41,062 nt of DNA from Magnetococcales bacterium (lineage in GTDB: Bacteria; Pseudomonadota; Magnetococcia; Magnetococcales; Magnetaquicoccaceae). Positions 8,457 to 16,670 of the stretch are shown piece after piece. How positions within the stretch are numbered: position 1 is the first letter of the stretch; each line of letters opens with the position of its first letter. The notes beneath the pieces are model-generated. The model worked only from the letters and a program-made list of their open reading frames with translations. It did not search any database and was not told the DNA's origin. The stretch spans positions 1 through 41,062 of the forward strand of contig JADGAY010000012.1 of NCBI GenBank assembly GCA_015231775.1, given 5' to 3'. The position numbers and the translations under genes were made by a program.

Positions 8457-9056
8457 ATGACACAACCCAATACCAGTCCCAATGCCGTCTGGCAGGAACT
8501 CTCCGTCACCCGTGCCGACCGGGAGCGCAAGAACGGTCATCGCGGCACCATCATCTGGTTCACCGGTCTCTCCGGCTCCGGCAAGTCCACCATGATCCAT
8601 GCCCTGGAAAAGCGGCTCCACGACGCCGGACGCCACACCTATGCCCTGGACGGGGATAATGTGCGACACGGCTTGTGCGGGGATCTGGGCTTTTCCAATC
8701 AGGATCGGGTGGAGAACATCCGTCGCATCGGCGAGGTGGCCAAGTTGATGCTCGACGCCGGTCTGATCGTGCTGTGCGGCTTCATCTCCCCGTTTGCCGC
8801 CGATCGCCAGCGGGTGCGCAATCTGGTGGCCCCTGGCGATTTCCTGGAGATCCACTGCGAGTGCTCCCTGGAGATCTGCGAACAGCGGGATGTCAAGGGG
8901 CTCTACCGCAAGGCTCGGGCCGGCTTGATCCCGGAGTTCACCGGCATCTCCTCCCCCTACGAGGCCCCGGAGCATCCCGAACTGCGTCTCGACACCGGCA
9001 ACGCGAGCGTGGATGTCTGCGTGGATCGGGTGTTGGCGCTGCTGGGTGGCGGTTGA
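8457..9056 (+). CDS. cysC: Adenylylsulfate (APS) kinase
   Basis: The protein has 199 residues, the usual size for a stand-alone CysC. It phosphorylates adenosine 5'-phosphosulfate with ATP to give PAPS. Visible features are the P-loop G-L-S-G-S-G-K-S-T at 37-45, 'A-L-D-G-D-N-V-R-H-G-L' with the DGDN APS-binding motif, 'D-R-x-E-N-I-R-R-I-G-E-V-A', 'F-I-S-P-F' and 'K-G-L-Y-R-K-A-R-A-G'. No ATP sulfurylase (CysD/CysN or Sat) or PAPS reductase lies beside it. A sulfotransferase gene sits at the far end of the glycan region (20961), so its PAPS may serve sulfation of a surface glycan rather than only cysteine synthesis. That link is inference from gene content. Confidence 0.95.
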   Translation: MTQPNTSPNAVWQELSVTRADRERKNGHRGTIIWFTGLSGSGKSTMIHALEKRLHDAGRHTYALDGDNVRHGLCGDLGFSNQDRVENIRRIGEVAKLMLDAGLIVLCGFISPFAADRQRVRNLVAPGDFLEIHCECSLEICEQRDVKGLYRKARAGLIPEFTGISSPYEAPEHPELRLDTGNASVDVCVDRVLALLGGG

Positions 9057-9095
9057 TCCGGGCTGATCCCGTGTGATTGATGTGTCAGCCCTCTG

Positions 9096-9119
9096 CGACC
9101 TGTCTGGCCAGACAGGTCG
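9096..9119. repeat. Perfect 24-bp palindrome after cysC
   Basis: Arms CGACCTGTCTGG (9096-9107) and CCAGACAGGTCG (9108-9119) abut with no spacer. The palindrome sits between convergent cysC and the methyltransferase gene. It could act as a transcript-end stem on both strands, but no T-run follows. Confidence 0.5.
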
Positions 9120-9135
9120 GCCCGTCAGGGTTTAA

Positions 9136-9276
9136 GAGGCTGTTTGGCAAATGCCAAACAGCCGATGCGAGCCATGCATGGCCCGCCAAATTGCGCAGCC
9201 ATTTGAGAAGCACGAATCGATTTGTTCGATTCGTGCAGGTTTGGTGATTCCATTCATGGAATCACCAAACAGCCTC
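9136..9276 (+). repeat. Palindromic intergenic repeat, copy 1 (141 bp)
   Basis: The element is bounded by GAGGCTGTTTGG (9136-9147) and its inverse CCAAACAGCCTC (9265-9276). Inside are a hairpin GGCTGTTTGGC/GCCAAACAGCC (9138-9163), the 12-bp palindrome GCCATGCATGGC, an 11-bp perfect stem GCACGAATCGA/TCGATTCGTGC with loop TTTGT, and a 15-bp perfect stem GTTTGGTGATTCCAT/ATGGAATCACCAAAC with a 2-nt loop. A related copy lies at 20828-20934 and a minimal one at 32495-32524. No transposase is nearby and no clear target duplication is seen. Its right end supplies the stop codon of the methyltransferase gene. Confidence 0.85.
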
Positions 9277-9940
9277 AAAGGGGGCTCACGTCGGTTCGTT
9301 TTTTCCATTTCGATATACGGAACAGGGGCAGCCAGAAAGGGCCTGTGATCGTCTGCTCGCAGATAAGATATTCATTCGCGAGTTGTTCCAACTGATAGAT
9401 TGTAAAATGATGATAGTGATCAGGATAGCCTGCAATTTTTCGTCCGAGTCGATAAAGAATATTCTCGGTGGGGCCAGAAATGATCATGGAGCCGTCGTGG
9501 GCCAATAGATTGGATAGCTGGGCCAGTATCATGCCCGGATTGTGGTTGTGCTCCAGTGCATCCAACGCAAAAATGGTTTGATACGTCGCGGGAGCAGCCT
9601 GTTCCATCTGGGTGTTTTGTGCGTGCGGAACCAATGTTTCAAGGACACTGACCAACCAGGGATCACTTTCCATAAAGTGATAGTCAACCCCCTTTGGGAG
9701 TAAATGAGCCAACTCACCAACCGCCGCGCCAAAATCCAGTACCGGGCGGTCATGGCTCAAATGGCCCGCCAACCGGGCCGAGGCAAACAGACGCCACCAG
9801 AATCCGAGCGCGATCAGTCTGTTGGGATTGGTGTAGGAGGGAATGCACGATTCGGCCAGTTTGGAGAAATCGCCCTTGATATCAAATATTCTCGACAAGA
9901 GCGCGCGTCGTTGATGGATGTGTAACAGTTGTTTGATCAT
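9275..9940 (-). CDS. Class I SAM-dependent methyltransferase
   Basis: The protein has 221 residues with a Rossmann-type SAM-binding domain. Motif I is 'V-L-D-F-G-A-A-V-G-E-L' near residue 67. An acidic strand end 'M-E-S-D-P-W' lies near residue 90, and 'A-L-D-A-L-E-H' is the motif-II-like segment. This resembles the methyltransferases found in O-antigen and capsule clusters that modify sugars or glycolipids. The target is unknown. DNA from here to about 13.1 kb is much more AT-rich than the flanks. Start: ATG at 9940 with GGAAG 6 nt upstream. The TGA stop (9277-9275) is formed by the terminal bases of repeat copy 1, so the repeat may have replaced the original 3' end. Confidence 0.82.
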   Translation of the reverse strand: MIKQLLHIHQRRALLSRIFDIKGDFSKLAESCIPSYTNPNRLIALGFWWRLFASARLAGHLSHDRPVLDFGAAVGELAHLLPKGVDYHFMESDPWLVSVLETLVPHAQNTQMEQAAPATYQTIFALDALEHNHNPGMILAQLSNLLAHDGSMIISGPTENILYRLGRKIAGYPDHYHHFTIYQLEQLANEYLICEQTITGPFWLPLFRISKWKKRTDVSPL

Positions 9941-9983
9941 CAATATCTTCCTGACCTGTCATAAAAAATGACGTTGCAATAGA

Positions 9984-11624
9984 TTATTTTAGTTGGATAA
10001 CTTTCCCGTTTCGCGATTCGTAAATGATTGTTCCCTTCTGGTTCATGATCATATCATTCAACCAATCCTCCGTGAAAATCCGATGAATCCACCAACCACT
10101 ATCGACGATTCCAGCCTGCTGCATCTTCTGATGGTCACGTTTGTGTTCAAAGCAGGATTCAGCCCATTTCGGGGGTGGAATGATCAGGCTGTTGGTGGTG
10201 TAATGGATCGGTTCGGCTGGGATCATGATCCATCTCACTTGATGACGCTGAACAAAAGCATCAAGCGGTTCGCGGCAATCATGATAATACACAGCCTGTT
10301 TCCAAAAATAGGGACGGATGGACTCTGGTCTGACATTGTTTGCGGGATTGTCTTGGAACAGAATCGTTCCAGAACCTACCAAGGAATTCTTGAGTTCGTT
10401 ATATAAAGTTTTATACGTTGAGACGGGTACATTTACAGAATTCTTTATAATTATTGGAAGACTTTGCGCGACATAATAAATTGTCATCAAGGCTAGCGCG
10501 GCATTGGCAGTAGCTTTCAGGTTGAATGTGGATAGTATTGTGTAGGTTGTTATGCAGAATTGTAAGATCAGTAACGGAATCAAGGGTGTCAAGGTTCGTT
10601 GATCGGTTTCTTTAGGCAGGATCAACATGAGACTTAGGACAAAGCCGGTTGCTATGATGATGGGTGAGAAGACAGCCAAACCTGCTGTCCGGCGATAAAA
10701 CATATTCAGAAGGATCATGATGATGTTGATCCAGTACAGTCCATAAACAGTTTGAACGGGAAAAATCAGGCTGCTTTTGATTGTTTTATAAAGAGATGGT
10801 GGAATGTGGAATCTTGAAACAATACTGTCCAGGCTGGTAATTGTTTCGCTTCTTTCGTTAAGCATATATTTTATGTTTTGTGATATTTCTGGTAACTGGT
10901 CAATAAACAGTGGCAATACGAACAGGATCGGCAAGGCAAAGGATGCACCAAGTATACCAATATTTTTCAATATTGTCTGCCCTTGTTGATACTGGCCCAG
11001 TCCATTTTGTGAGATATTCAAGAGAAGCAACAGACCAAACCCGAAAATAATAAATGCAGTGCTTGTGTGAATATGCGCGGCCATGGAGAGAGTAAATCCT
11101 GTGGCAACGAGAAGCAGATTTTTTTTATTATTGGTGCAGATCAGGAACTTAATAAATAAAAACACAGAAATAAGCGTGAAAGTAATTGAAAAGGTGTGCA
11201 ACAACTCAGTCCTGGAATAACTGATCATGGGCGGAGAGCATGCATACAGCAGGGACGCATAAAGCCCTACACGAGTATGGCTCGCATGCTTGCCGATCAG
11301 ATAAATCAGGAAGATGTTGAATAGATCGGTGATTCCATTGAAAAGTTTGATGGCATAATCTTGATTTGGAAGCAATTTTGCAACCAATCCATATGCAAAA
11401 TAGGCTAACGGACGGTAAAAGCTTGCGCTGTATTCGTCAAGCTGAAAGGTGTAATTGCCTTCACTCCAGTATGATGCAAAGTGCCAGTAGAGAAAAGTAT
11501 CGCTTCCGGATACGCCAATATTGTTGATATTGTAGAATCGTGGTATAGCTCCAATAATTATAATCAAGACCAGTAGAAACTTGGTCCATTTTATATTGTT
11601 GTTATCAAATATCGCGTGATTCAT
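9984..11624 (-). CDS. Polytopic GT-C-type glycosyltransferase
   Basis: The protein has about 546 residues with roughly ten membrane segments in the first 400 and a soluble C-terminal part. After the first membrane helix comes 'R-F-Y-N-I...G-V-S-G-S-D-T-F-L-Y-W-H', with an acidic residue in the first outer loop as in GT-C enzymes (ArnT/PMT-like, GT39/GT83). Those transfer a sugar from a polyprenyl-phosphate donor on the outer face of the membrane. The GT2 gene directly upstream, of the dolichyl-phosphate-mannose-synthase type, probably makes the lipid-linked donor. Start: ATG at 11624, which overlaps the GT2 stop as ATGA. The open frame upstream of it is read-through inside the GT2 gene. Exact sugar and acceptor cannot be seen. 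Confidence 0.82.
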   Translation of the reverse strand: MNHAIFDNNNIKWTKFLLVLIIIIGAIPRFYNINNIGVSGSDTFLYWHFASYWSEGNYTFQLDEYSASFYRPLAYFAYGLVAKLLPNQDYAIKLFNGITDLFNIFLIYLIGKHASHTRVGLYASLLYACSPPMISYSRTELLHTFSITFTLISVFLFIKFLICTNNKKNLLLVATGFTLSMAAHIHTSTAFIIFGFGLLLLLNISQNGLGQYQQGQTILKNIGILGASFALPILFVLPLFIDQLPEISQNIKYMLNERSETITSLDSIVSRFHIPPSLYKTIKSSLIFPVQTVYGLYWINIIMILLNMFYRRTAGLAVFSPIIIATGFVLSLMLILPKETDQRTLTPLIPLLILQFCITTYTILSTFNLKATANAALALMTIYYVAQSLPIIIKNSVNVPVSTYKTLYNELKNSLVGSGTILFQDNPANNVRPESIRPYFWKQAVYYHDCREPLDAFVQRHQVRWIMIPAEPIHYTTNSLIIPPPKWAESCFEHKRDHQKMQQAGIVDSGWWIHRIFTEDWLNDMIMNQKGTIIYESRNGKVIQLK

Positions 11625-12604
11625 GGTAAATTGTCCCACTCTGCCAATCGGATTTGTAAGGGCAATTTTGGAATGGTGTTCATGTCGTAATTCAAGAATG
11701 TCAATATCAATTGCACACCCAGGAGGATCGGTAGGACAGCCAGTAAAACGGTTCCTGAAGTCCGTGGAATGCCAGTTGAAAGACTGATCAGCCATTCAGA
11801 GCTTCCCCACCAGATCCCTGCAAGTAATAGCAACGTACCGATGATCAATTCAATGGAGACTATACAAAAGTTTCTCAAGAAATAGTTGTAAAATACTCTT
11901 TTCAAGAAATTTTTGCTGTGCTTGTACAAGAAAGGAAACACGATCGACCGGATTTTCAAACTACTGATTTCGTCTCCGTAGCGGGCCTTCATGGGGATAT
12001 CCTCGACGACAGCCGCGGCTATATTGAGACGGAACAAGAGGTCGCTTTCAAAAAAGTAGTCCTGACTGATTTTGTTCCAAGGGATCTGACGCGCAGCCGT
12101 GACATGCAAGGCTATAAAGCCATTCGTGGGGTCAAAAATATGCCAATATCCTGTAGAAAATTTGGACATGAAAGAGAGAAGCGCGTTTCCGATCAAACGA
12201 ATTTTTGGCATGGTTCGCAACCCATCCAGATCGTAAAAGCGGTTCCCCTTGGTGAAATCTGCCCGCTTTGCCAGAATGGGGGCCAGCAGACGAGGTATTT
12301 CTTTGGGATCCATTTGGCCATCACCATCCAGTTTGACGATGATTTGGCATCCGTGATTCAAAGCTGCTTGGAATCCAGTCATTGTGGCACCACCAACACC
12401 AAGATTCCTGTCATGGAAGAGCACTTTGATGCGCGGGTCGGAAACGTTTTCCAAAATCCATTGGCCACTCATTTCCGGGCATTTGTCATCGACACAAAAT
12501 ATATGAGATATATTACTGTCCACTTTTTGTATTAATGGCACGACCGTGTTACGCACCCGATAGCATGGAATCACAATGCCAACCTTGCAATCTGCATGGA
12601 TCAT
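11621..12604 (-). CDS. GT2 glycosyltransferase, polyprenyl-phosphate sugar synthase type
   Basis: The protein has about 327 residues: a GT-A catalytic domain (about 1-225) and two C-terminal membrane helices (about 245-270 and 285-305). The N-terminus has 'V-G-I-V-I-P-C-Y-R'. The metal/nucleotide motif is 'K-L-D-G-D-G-Q-M-D-P' near residue 95. An 'R-N-L-G-V-G-G-A' segment is typical of the DPM1/GtrB-like branch, which loads a nucleotide sugar onto undecaprenyl phosphate. It is coupled by ATGA overlap to the GT-C gene, its likely partner. Start: ATG at 12604, with GGAA about 11 nt upstream. An in-frame TTG lies at 12619. The AT-rich composition contrasts with cysC and with the genes after 13.1 kb, suggesting transfer. 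Confidence 0.87.
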   Translation of the reverse strand: MIHADCKVGIVIPCYRVRNTVVPLIQKVDSNISHIFCVDDKCPEMSGQWILENVSDPRIKVLFHDRNLGVGGATMTGFQAALNHGCQIIVKLDGDGQMDPKEIPRLLAPILAKRADFTKGNRFYDLDGLRTMPKIRLIGNALLSFMSKFSTGYWHIFDPTNGFIALHVTAARQIPWNKISQDYFFESDLLFRLNIAAAVVEDIPMKARYGDEISSLKIRSIVFPFLYKHSKNFLKRVFYNYFLRNFCIVSIELIIGTLLLLAGIWWGSSEWLISLSTGIPRTSGTVLLAVLPILLGVQLILTFLNYDMNTIPKLPLQIRLAEWDNLP

Positions 12605-12734
12605 TAGGGAAAATTCCAAATGGATGAAGGGGGTGGATCTTAATTGGGGTTAACGTACTTAAGGCATGTTTTCGGATTTTTTTTGGTTGCCTGAAGCAGA
12701 ACTTTGATTTATCTGGCGATTCAAAAGGAACCTC

Positions 12735-12818
12735 ATGACCAATCAGGCAAAGTCCAAAAGCCTCCAGGCGAATGCTATCTTGCGTGCCATAAGGGATGGC
12801 ATTGGTTCTCCTGGATAG
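12735..12818 (+). pseudogene. 27-codon ORF with ribosome site; possible gene remnant
   Basis: An ATG at 12735 has GGAA 4 nt upstream and opens a frame of 27 codons rich in K, S, A and I, closed by TAG at 12816. It looks like a plausible N-terminus cut short rather than a complete protein. It sits at the edge of the AT-rich segment, where decayed genes are expected. No family is recognised. Confidence 0.2.
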
Positions 12819-13045
12819 GTGTTACCACCTCTCTGTATGCATGCACCAGATTTGAATCACTCAACAGCGCTCATGGTGGCAGCTTGAAACGAGTAGAGCG
12901 GTCTGTGATGGGGCGGAGCGTGTCGTAAGAAGTCAATCTGGGATTGGCTCATTGTTATGTGGAGTATGCACTTTTTTGCCGGTGCGCGCAATTATTTTAA
13001 ACCAGGATTGTCGATGATTCAATTCTATGGGGTGCAATTGTGGAT

Positions 13046-13080
13046 ATTTTAGTAATTTATAATGTACTGATTACTAAAAT
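13046..13080. repeat. AT-rich 11-bp inverted repeat, possible terminator
   Basis: ATTTTAGTAAT (13046-13056) and ATTACTAAAAT (13070-13080) pair perfectly around a 13-nt loop, 18 nt beyond the end of the minus-strand FemAB-like gene. On the plus strand the stem is followed by TATATTTTTA. It may end transcription, but the stem is AT-only and weak. Confidence 0.4.
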
Positions 13081-13098
13081 TATATTTTTATAGATATT

Positions 13099-14172
13099 TC
13101 ATAGGCCTTCCAGGGGTTCCCTCAAGATTGCATGAAAAGGATACGCGAAAAAATATGGATAGTTACGCATCAGTTCCCCGCGATCCCTGGTCAGCAGGGA
13201 GCGATCGAACAGATGGGTGAAGTAGTAATAGGGATGGTCCACGGCTCCCAGACGTTTTTTGAACCGATAGAGACTCTCCTGGCTCCAGCCCGTGCCACCC
13301 CAGTTCCACAGACGATACCCTTCGCCGATCGCTTCGAGCATGGCGTGCCAGATGAGAAAGGTCAGGGGTTGTCCTCCGCGATGGGATGCATCGATGACCG
13401 GGATCGCGTATTCGACGGTTTTGCCGAACAGGTAGAGCAGCAGACCGGCAACCGGTTGGTCGTCCAGACAGGCGATGAGCAGACGACGTTCGAGTTTGGG
13501 CTCAAGGGGTAGCCGCAGCGCCTCGAAATAGGCCGGGGGATGGCAGGCCGCCCCGAGTGCGTTCATGTTATCCCGGTGGGTGCGTTCGAGAAAGGCCCAG
13601 TTCTCCGGCGACTCTTCCCGATCCAGACGGAATCCCCCTAGCAGGGCCTTGCGCACCATGTTGCGCGATTTGCCGTGAAACCGTTCCATCAAGGCCGATT
13701 CATCATCTTCCCCCGCCTCGGGAAGGGGGGTGATCAATCCTCGGCGACTGTCGATGTAATCCGGTTGTAATAATGATTTAAGTTGATCTTGATCGGGATC
13801 GAGGGGGGAGGCGATCAAGGTGGCGGCAATGCAACCGCGTTCACCCAGGAGTCGCCGATAGCCCTCCATCAGGGCCGCGCGCACCTGGGGATCGTCTCCT
13901 GGGACGATCGGTCCGCCCGGTGAGCCCACATAGGGGAGGGAGTTGGCGATCGGACCCCAGGGGCCATCCTGAATGAAGAGGTGCAGAAAGCCGCAGGGAT
14001 GGCCTCCCCCGGGATCCTCGGCGATGAGATGGACCGGTTCGGCGTTGGGCAGCAGATGCCGGAGCATGCGCGAGAAGGCCATGGAGGCGTACACCAGAGT
14101 CGGTTGGTTGGCCGCGATCTGGTGCTCTGGCGGTAGTTCCTCGAGTCGGGCCTGTCGGACGTGAATGGGCAT
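13099..14172 (-). CDS. FemAB-like / GNAT-fold acyltransferase
   Basis: The protein has 357 residues and resembles the FemAB/BioF2-type double-GNAT proteins seen in exopolysaccharide and peptidoglycan-bridge clusters. Early 'Y-A-S-M-A-F-S-R-M-L' is followed by 'G-P-I-A-N-S-L-P-Y-V-G-S-P-G-G'. A basic 'F-H-G-K-S-R-N-M-V-R-K-A' comes next, as in FemX-type enzymes. The C-terminal GNAT half has 'A-G-L-L-L-Y-L-F-G', 'H-A-M-L-E-A-I' and 'W-N-W-G-G-T-G'. These enzymes add aminoacyl or acyl groups; the substrate here is unknown, perhaps the amino sugar made by the neighbouring rml/aminotransferase genes. Start: ATG at 14172, 17 nt after the upstream gene. The open frame continues far upstream through another gene and is spurious there. 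The ribosome site is weak. Confidence 0.78.
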   Translation of the reverse strand: MPIHVRQARLEELPPEHQIAANQPTLVYASMAFSRMLRHLLPNAEPVHLIAEDPGGGHPCGFLHLFIQDGPWGPIANSLPYVGSPGGPIVPGDDPQVRAALMEGYRRLLGERGCIAATLIASPLDPDQDQLKSLLQPDYIDSRRGLITPLPEAGEDDESALMERFHGKSRNMVRKALLGGFRLDREESPENWAFLERTHRDNMNALGAACHPPAYFEALRLPLEPKLERRLLIACLDDQPVAGLLLYLFGKTVEYAIPVIDASHRGGQPLTFLIWHAMLEAIGEGYRLWNWGGTGWSQESLYRFKKRLGAVDHPYYYFTHLFDRSLLTRDRGELMRNYPYFFAYPFHAILREPLEGL

Positions 14173-14189
14173 GAGAGAGGATGTTTGGA

Positions 14190-16442
14190 TCAAGGGTGGG
14201 GGGGATGGATCCAGAGGAGAATCCCGTGGGATTCGGAGCCCTGGAAGCCGGCTTGCAGGAGGATGGTGTCGATCTCTTCGCGCCAGGGATTGTTCTTTTC
14301 CAGGGCGACCAGGCCGATCCGGTAGAAGGCGAGCGCGTCGGTGAGCAGGCGTCGTGGCTCCTCGGGCCGGGTTTGGCCGGAGATGTAGGCGAGCAGGGCC
14401 AGACGGCGCTCCAGGGCATTGGGTTCGAGTTGGGCGTGGGACTGTTCCAGATAGCTTCTGGAGAGGGCGACCAGGGGTGGATGGTTGCGCAGGGTGGTGA
14501 CCCAGACGCCGAGATTCTCTGGCAGGAGCGCGGATTGACCTTGGGGTGCGTGGGCGACGATCTGGCGGGCCAGGGTGAACTCCCGTTCCGGGGCCTTGAT
14601 GCCGGGCCAGTGGATCAGGGTGCGCGGAGCGGTCAGGGGGGAGCGGCGGTTGGGTGGGGCCAGATGGGTCACGGAGGCCAGAAGGGTGGAGAGGATCAGC
14701 ATGGCCACGATCGATCGTGCTCGCGGTTGGACCATGCGTCCCGTGGCCTGGAAGTGTTCCGCCAGGAGCAGAATCACCAGCATGGCCCCGGCCAGTGAGA
14801 AGGGTTCGCTCCAGAAACCCCGCCAGCGGGGATGGTGGGAGAGGACGAGTACCATCAGGACGCAACCGAGGAACAGGGGGGTGGAGAGGATGATCGGTTG
14901 CGGGGTAAAGGTGTCCGGTCGTATTCCGGATGTGGCGGGAGATGATGCGTCTTGATTCGTCCGGCAGGCGGCGCCGACCAGGCGCTGGGCGAGGTGGACG
15001 ATCATGAGGGCGGTCAAGGCCGTGAGCGGCAGGGCGAACAGCAGTCGCCAGGTTGAGACCGGGCCGGTCACATGGGTGGCCAGAAACGGGTAGAGGAACG
15101 GATTGAGGAAAAAGGTGGTGAAGATAAACGAAAGGCCCAACAGGATCCGGCGGTGCGGCCCCATCGGCAGGAGAGTCCAGGCGGCGAGCAAGGCCAGCAG
15201 ATGGAGCCAGAGGTTGACCCCCTGGCCGAGGACGCGCATCAGGCTCTGTTCGACGCTCAGGGGAGTCCAGGCGATTGCCTGCATGATGTTGGTCATGCTG
15301 ACGAACAGGCCCATGCCCAAGGCAAGCGGATAGAGCGTGCTGAGCAGTCCGACGAAGAGGCGGCGCGTCGAAGCGCCGTCGGGGCGCCAGAGGGCGGTCA
15401 ATCCCAGGCCGACGGTGGCCGGAGCCAGAAACAGGGCGGATGATGAGCATCCCACGGCGGCCATTTGGCCGAAAAACAGCAGTAGCCAGTCGCGGCGCGT
15501 CCCATCGCGCATGAAGCGCAGGGCCAACATGAGCAGCAGGGGAACCAGGGTGGAAAAGAGGATGCTTTTGCCAAAATGGAGTTGCACAAAGGAGAAGATA
15601 CTGTAGCTGGCGCGGATTTCGCCGCCAATGGCCAGGAGCAGGAACATCTCGATGATCAGGACGCGCAGCCAGAGGGTCGGCACGACCAGGCGCAGCAGGC
15701 CCGCATGGGTCAGGACCGTGAAGGCCGCCATGAGGGGTGCCAGGAACTGATGGGAGATGGTGATCGGTTCGGCATGGGTCAGCGAGGCGCACCAGGCGAC
15801 CAGCAGTTCGATGGCGGGCAGTCGGTCGATGGGCATCCAGGTCACCGGCTTTTCCGACCAGATCATGCCGTTCCAGGAGAGCAGGGTGCGTTCCGGATGT
15901 TGCAGGGTCATCACCGCCAGGTTGCTGTAGTATTGATCGTCCGGGTCTGGACGATGGGCCAGGGCGGTGATGGAGACAGCCCCGACGACGAGCAGCCAGA
16001 GCAGCGCGATATCCCCGCGCGACATGGGCGGCGGGGGTGCGGATGCACCAACCGGGTGATTCAAGGCTTTCAGCCAGGCCCGCCCGAGGAGGAGCATGGC
16101 GAGAAGCCAGAACAGATGCAGTCGGCTGGACGGGAAATAGGGGGTGGAGAATTCGAACAGGGCCACCAGCGTGGCCGCCTGGGCCAGGGTGAGGAGCGTG
16201 GATTGGGGTGGGTGTGAGCGCTGGGCCGGGTCGGGCAATGGGTGGGGCGTGGGGGTGCCGAGGAGTCGCTGGATACCGAAAATACCGAACGGAATCCACC
16301 AGACCCAGCGGGAGAGATCCAGGAAGTTACCATTCAGGCCGAGTCCGATCAGATGCGTGGTCGCGGTCCAGAGGGCCAGGCCGAGTAACAACAGCGTCAC
16401 GAGGGGTTCGATGAAACGGTCGTGGTGATCGCGCAAGGGCAT
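14190..16442 (-). CDS. Large polytopic membrane protein, possible GT-C-type or DUF6077-like
   Basis: The protein has 750 residues with around 14 hydrophobic segments and a C-terminal soluble part of about 120 residues. A loop near residue 165 holds 'R-P-D-P-D-D-Q-Y-Y', the kind of acidic loop found in GT-C-like enzymes and in DUF6077 proteins. I do not recognise a characterised homologue with certainty. It precedes the FemAB-like gene by 17 nt on the same strand, so the pair is probably co-transcribed. High GC marks a sharp change from the AT-rich genes beyond 13.1 kb. Likely work is assembly, export or modification of the surface glycan; this is inference from neighbours. Confidence 0.75.
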   Translation of the reverse strand: MPLRDHHDRFIEPLVTLLLLGLALWTATTHLIGLGLNGNFLDLSRWVWWIPFGIFGIQRLLGTPTPHPLPDPAQRSHPPQSTLLTLAQAATLVALFEFSTPYFPSSRLHLFWLLAMLLLGRAWLKALNHPVGASAPPPPMSRGDIALLWLLVVGAVSITALAHRPDPDDQYYSNLAVMTLQHPERTLLSWNGMIWSEKPVTWMPIDRLPAIELLVAWCASLTHAEPITISHQFLAPLMAAFTVLTHAGLLRLVVPTLWLRVLIIEMFLLLAIGGEIRASYSIFSFVQLHFGKSILFSTLVPLLLMLALRFMRDGTRRDWLLLFFGQMAAVGCSSSALFLAPATVGLGLTALWRPDGASTRRLFVGLLSTLYPLALGMGLFVSMTNIMQAIAWTPLSVEQSLMRVLGQGVNLWLHLLALLAAWTLLPMGPHRRILLGLSFIFTTFFLNPFLYPFLATHVTGPVSTWRLLFALPLTALTALMIVHLAQRLVGAACRTNQDASSPATSGIRPDTFTPQPIILSTPLFLGCVLMVLVLSHHPRWRGFWSEPFSLAGAMLVILLLAEHFQATGRMVQPRARSIVAMLILSTLLASVTHLAPPNRRSPLTAPRTLIHWPGIKAPEREFTLARQIVAHAPQGQSALLPENLGVWVTTLRNHPPLVALSRSYLEQSHAQLEPNALERRLALLAYISGQTRPEEPRRLLTDALAFYRIGLVALEKNNPWREEIDTILLQAGFQGSESHGILLWIHPPHP

Positions 16443-16670
16443 CAGCCGGACAAGCCTTGTGTCGGGAGGACGATGGAGGATCTGGAGAAACGGGGTGATC
16501 CGGATTCCTGGTCGGTCCCGTTGGCATTCAGATTAATCAGGATCGCCCCCTGAATCAAGGCAAAGTTCGTTTTTGTCCCGTGCGTGTCGCGCGGTTGACA
16601 TTCTCGCCTCCTTTACGCAAGATCCCACCGTATCGACAAAAACCCCCGACTCGTGGAGCGGCGCCTCGTC

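Larger units (their letters stand above)
12605..13098. other. AT-rich intergenic region without a convincing gene
   Basis: This stretch of 494 bp lies upstream of the GT2 gene and downstream of the FemAB-like gene, both on the minus strand. It must hold the promoter of the AT-rich glycosyltransferase pair, but I cannot pick a good one. A 27-codon ORF (12735-12818) and an inverted repeat (13046-13080) lie in it and are listed separately. Translation of the rest gives only short frames with no family resemblance. Confidence 0.5.

Noticed and set aside
7735-8460. Plus-strand open frame opposite the ribbon-helix-helix gene
   Set aside because: Gly/Arg/His-rich, no domain. The minus strand has a recognisable DNA-binding head, though that gene too is only moderately certain.
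9136-9276. CRISPR array or tRNA in the hairpin-rich stretch
   Set aside because: There are no regularly spaced direct repeats, and none of the stems forms a cloverleaf with the conserved tRNA bases.
12704-12928. 74-codon plus-strand open frame in the AT-rich gap
   Set aside because: No ribosome site, no recognisable pattern and low-complexity composition. The short frame at 12735 is listed instead, with low confidence.
14173-16299. Upstream 700 codons of the open frame that contains the FemAB-like gene
   Set aside because: The product is Pro/Arg/His-rich and without hydrophobic pattern, while another minus-strand frame here gives a clean polytopic membrane protein.
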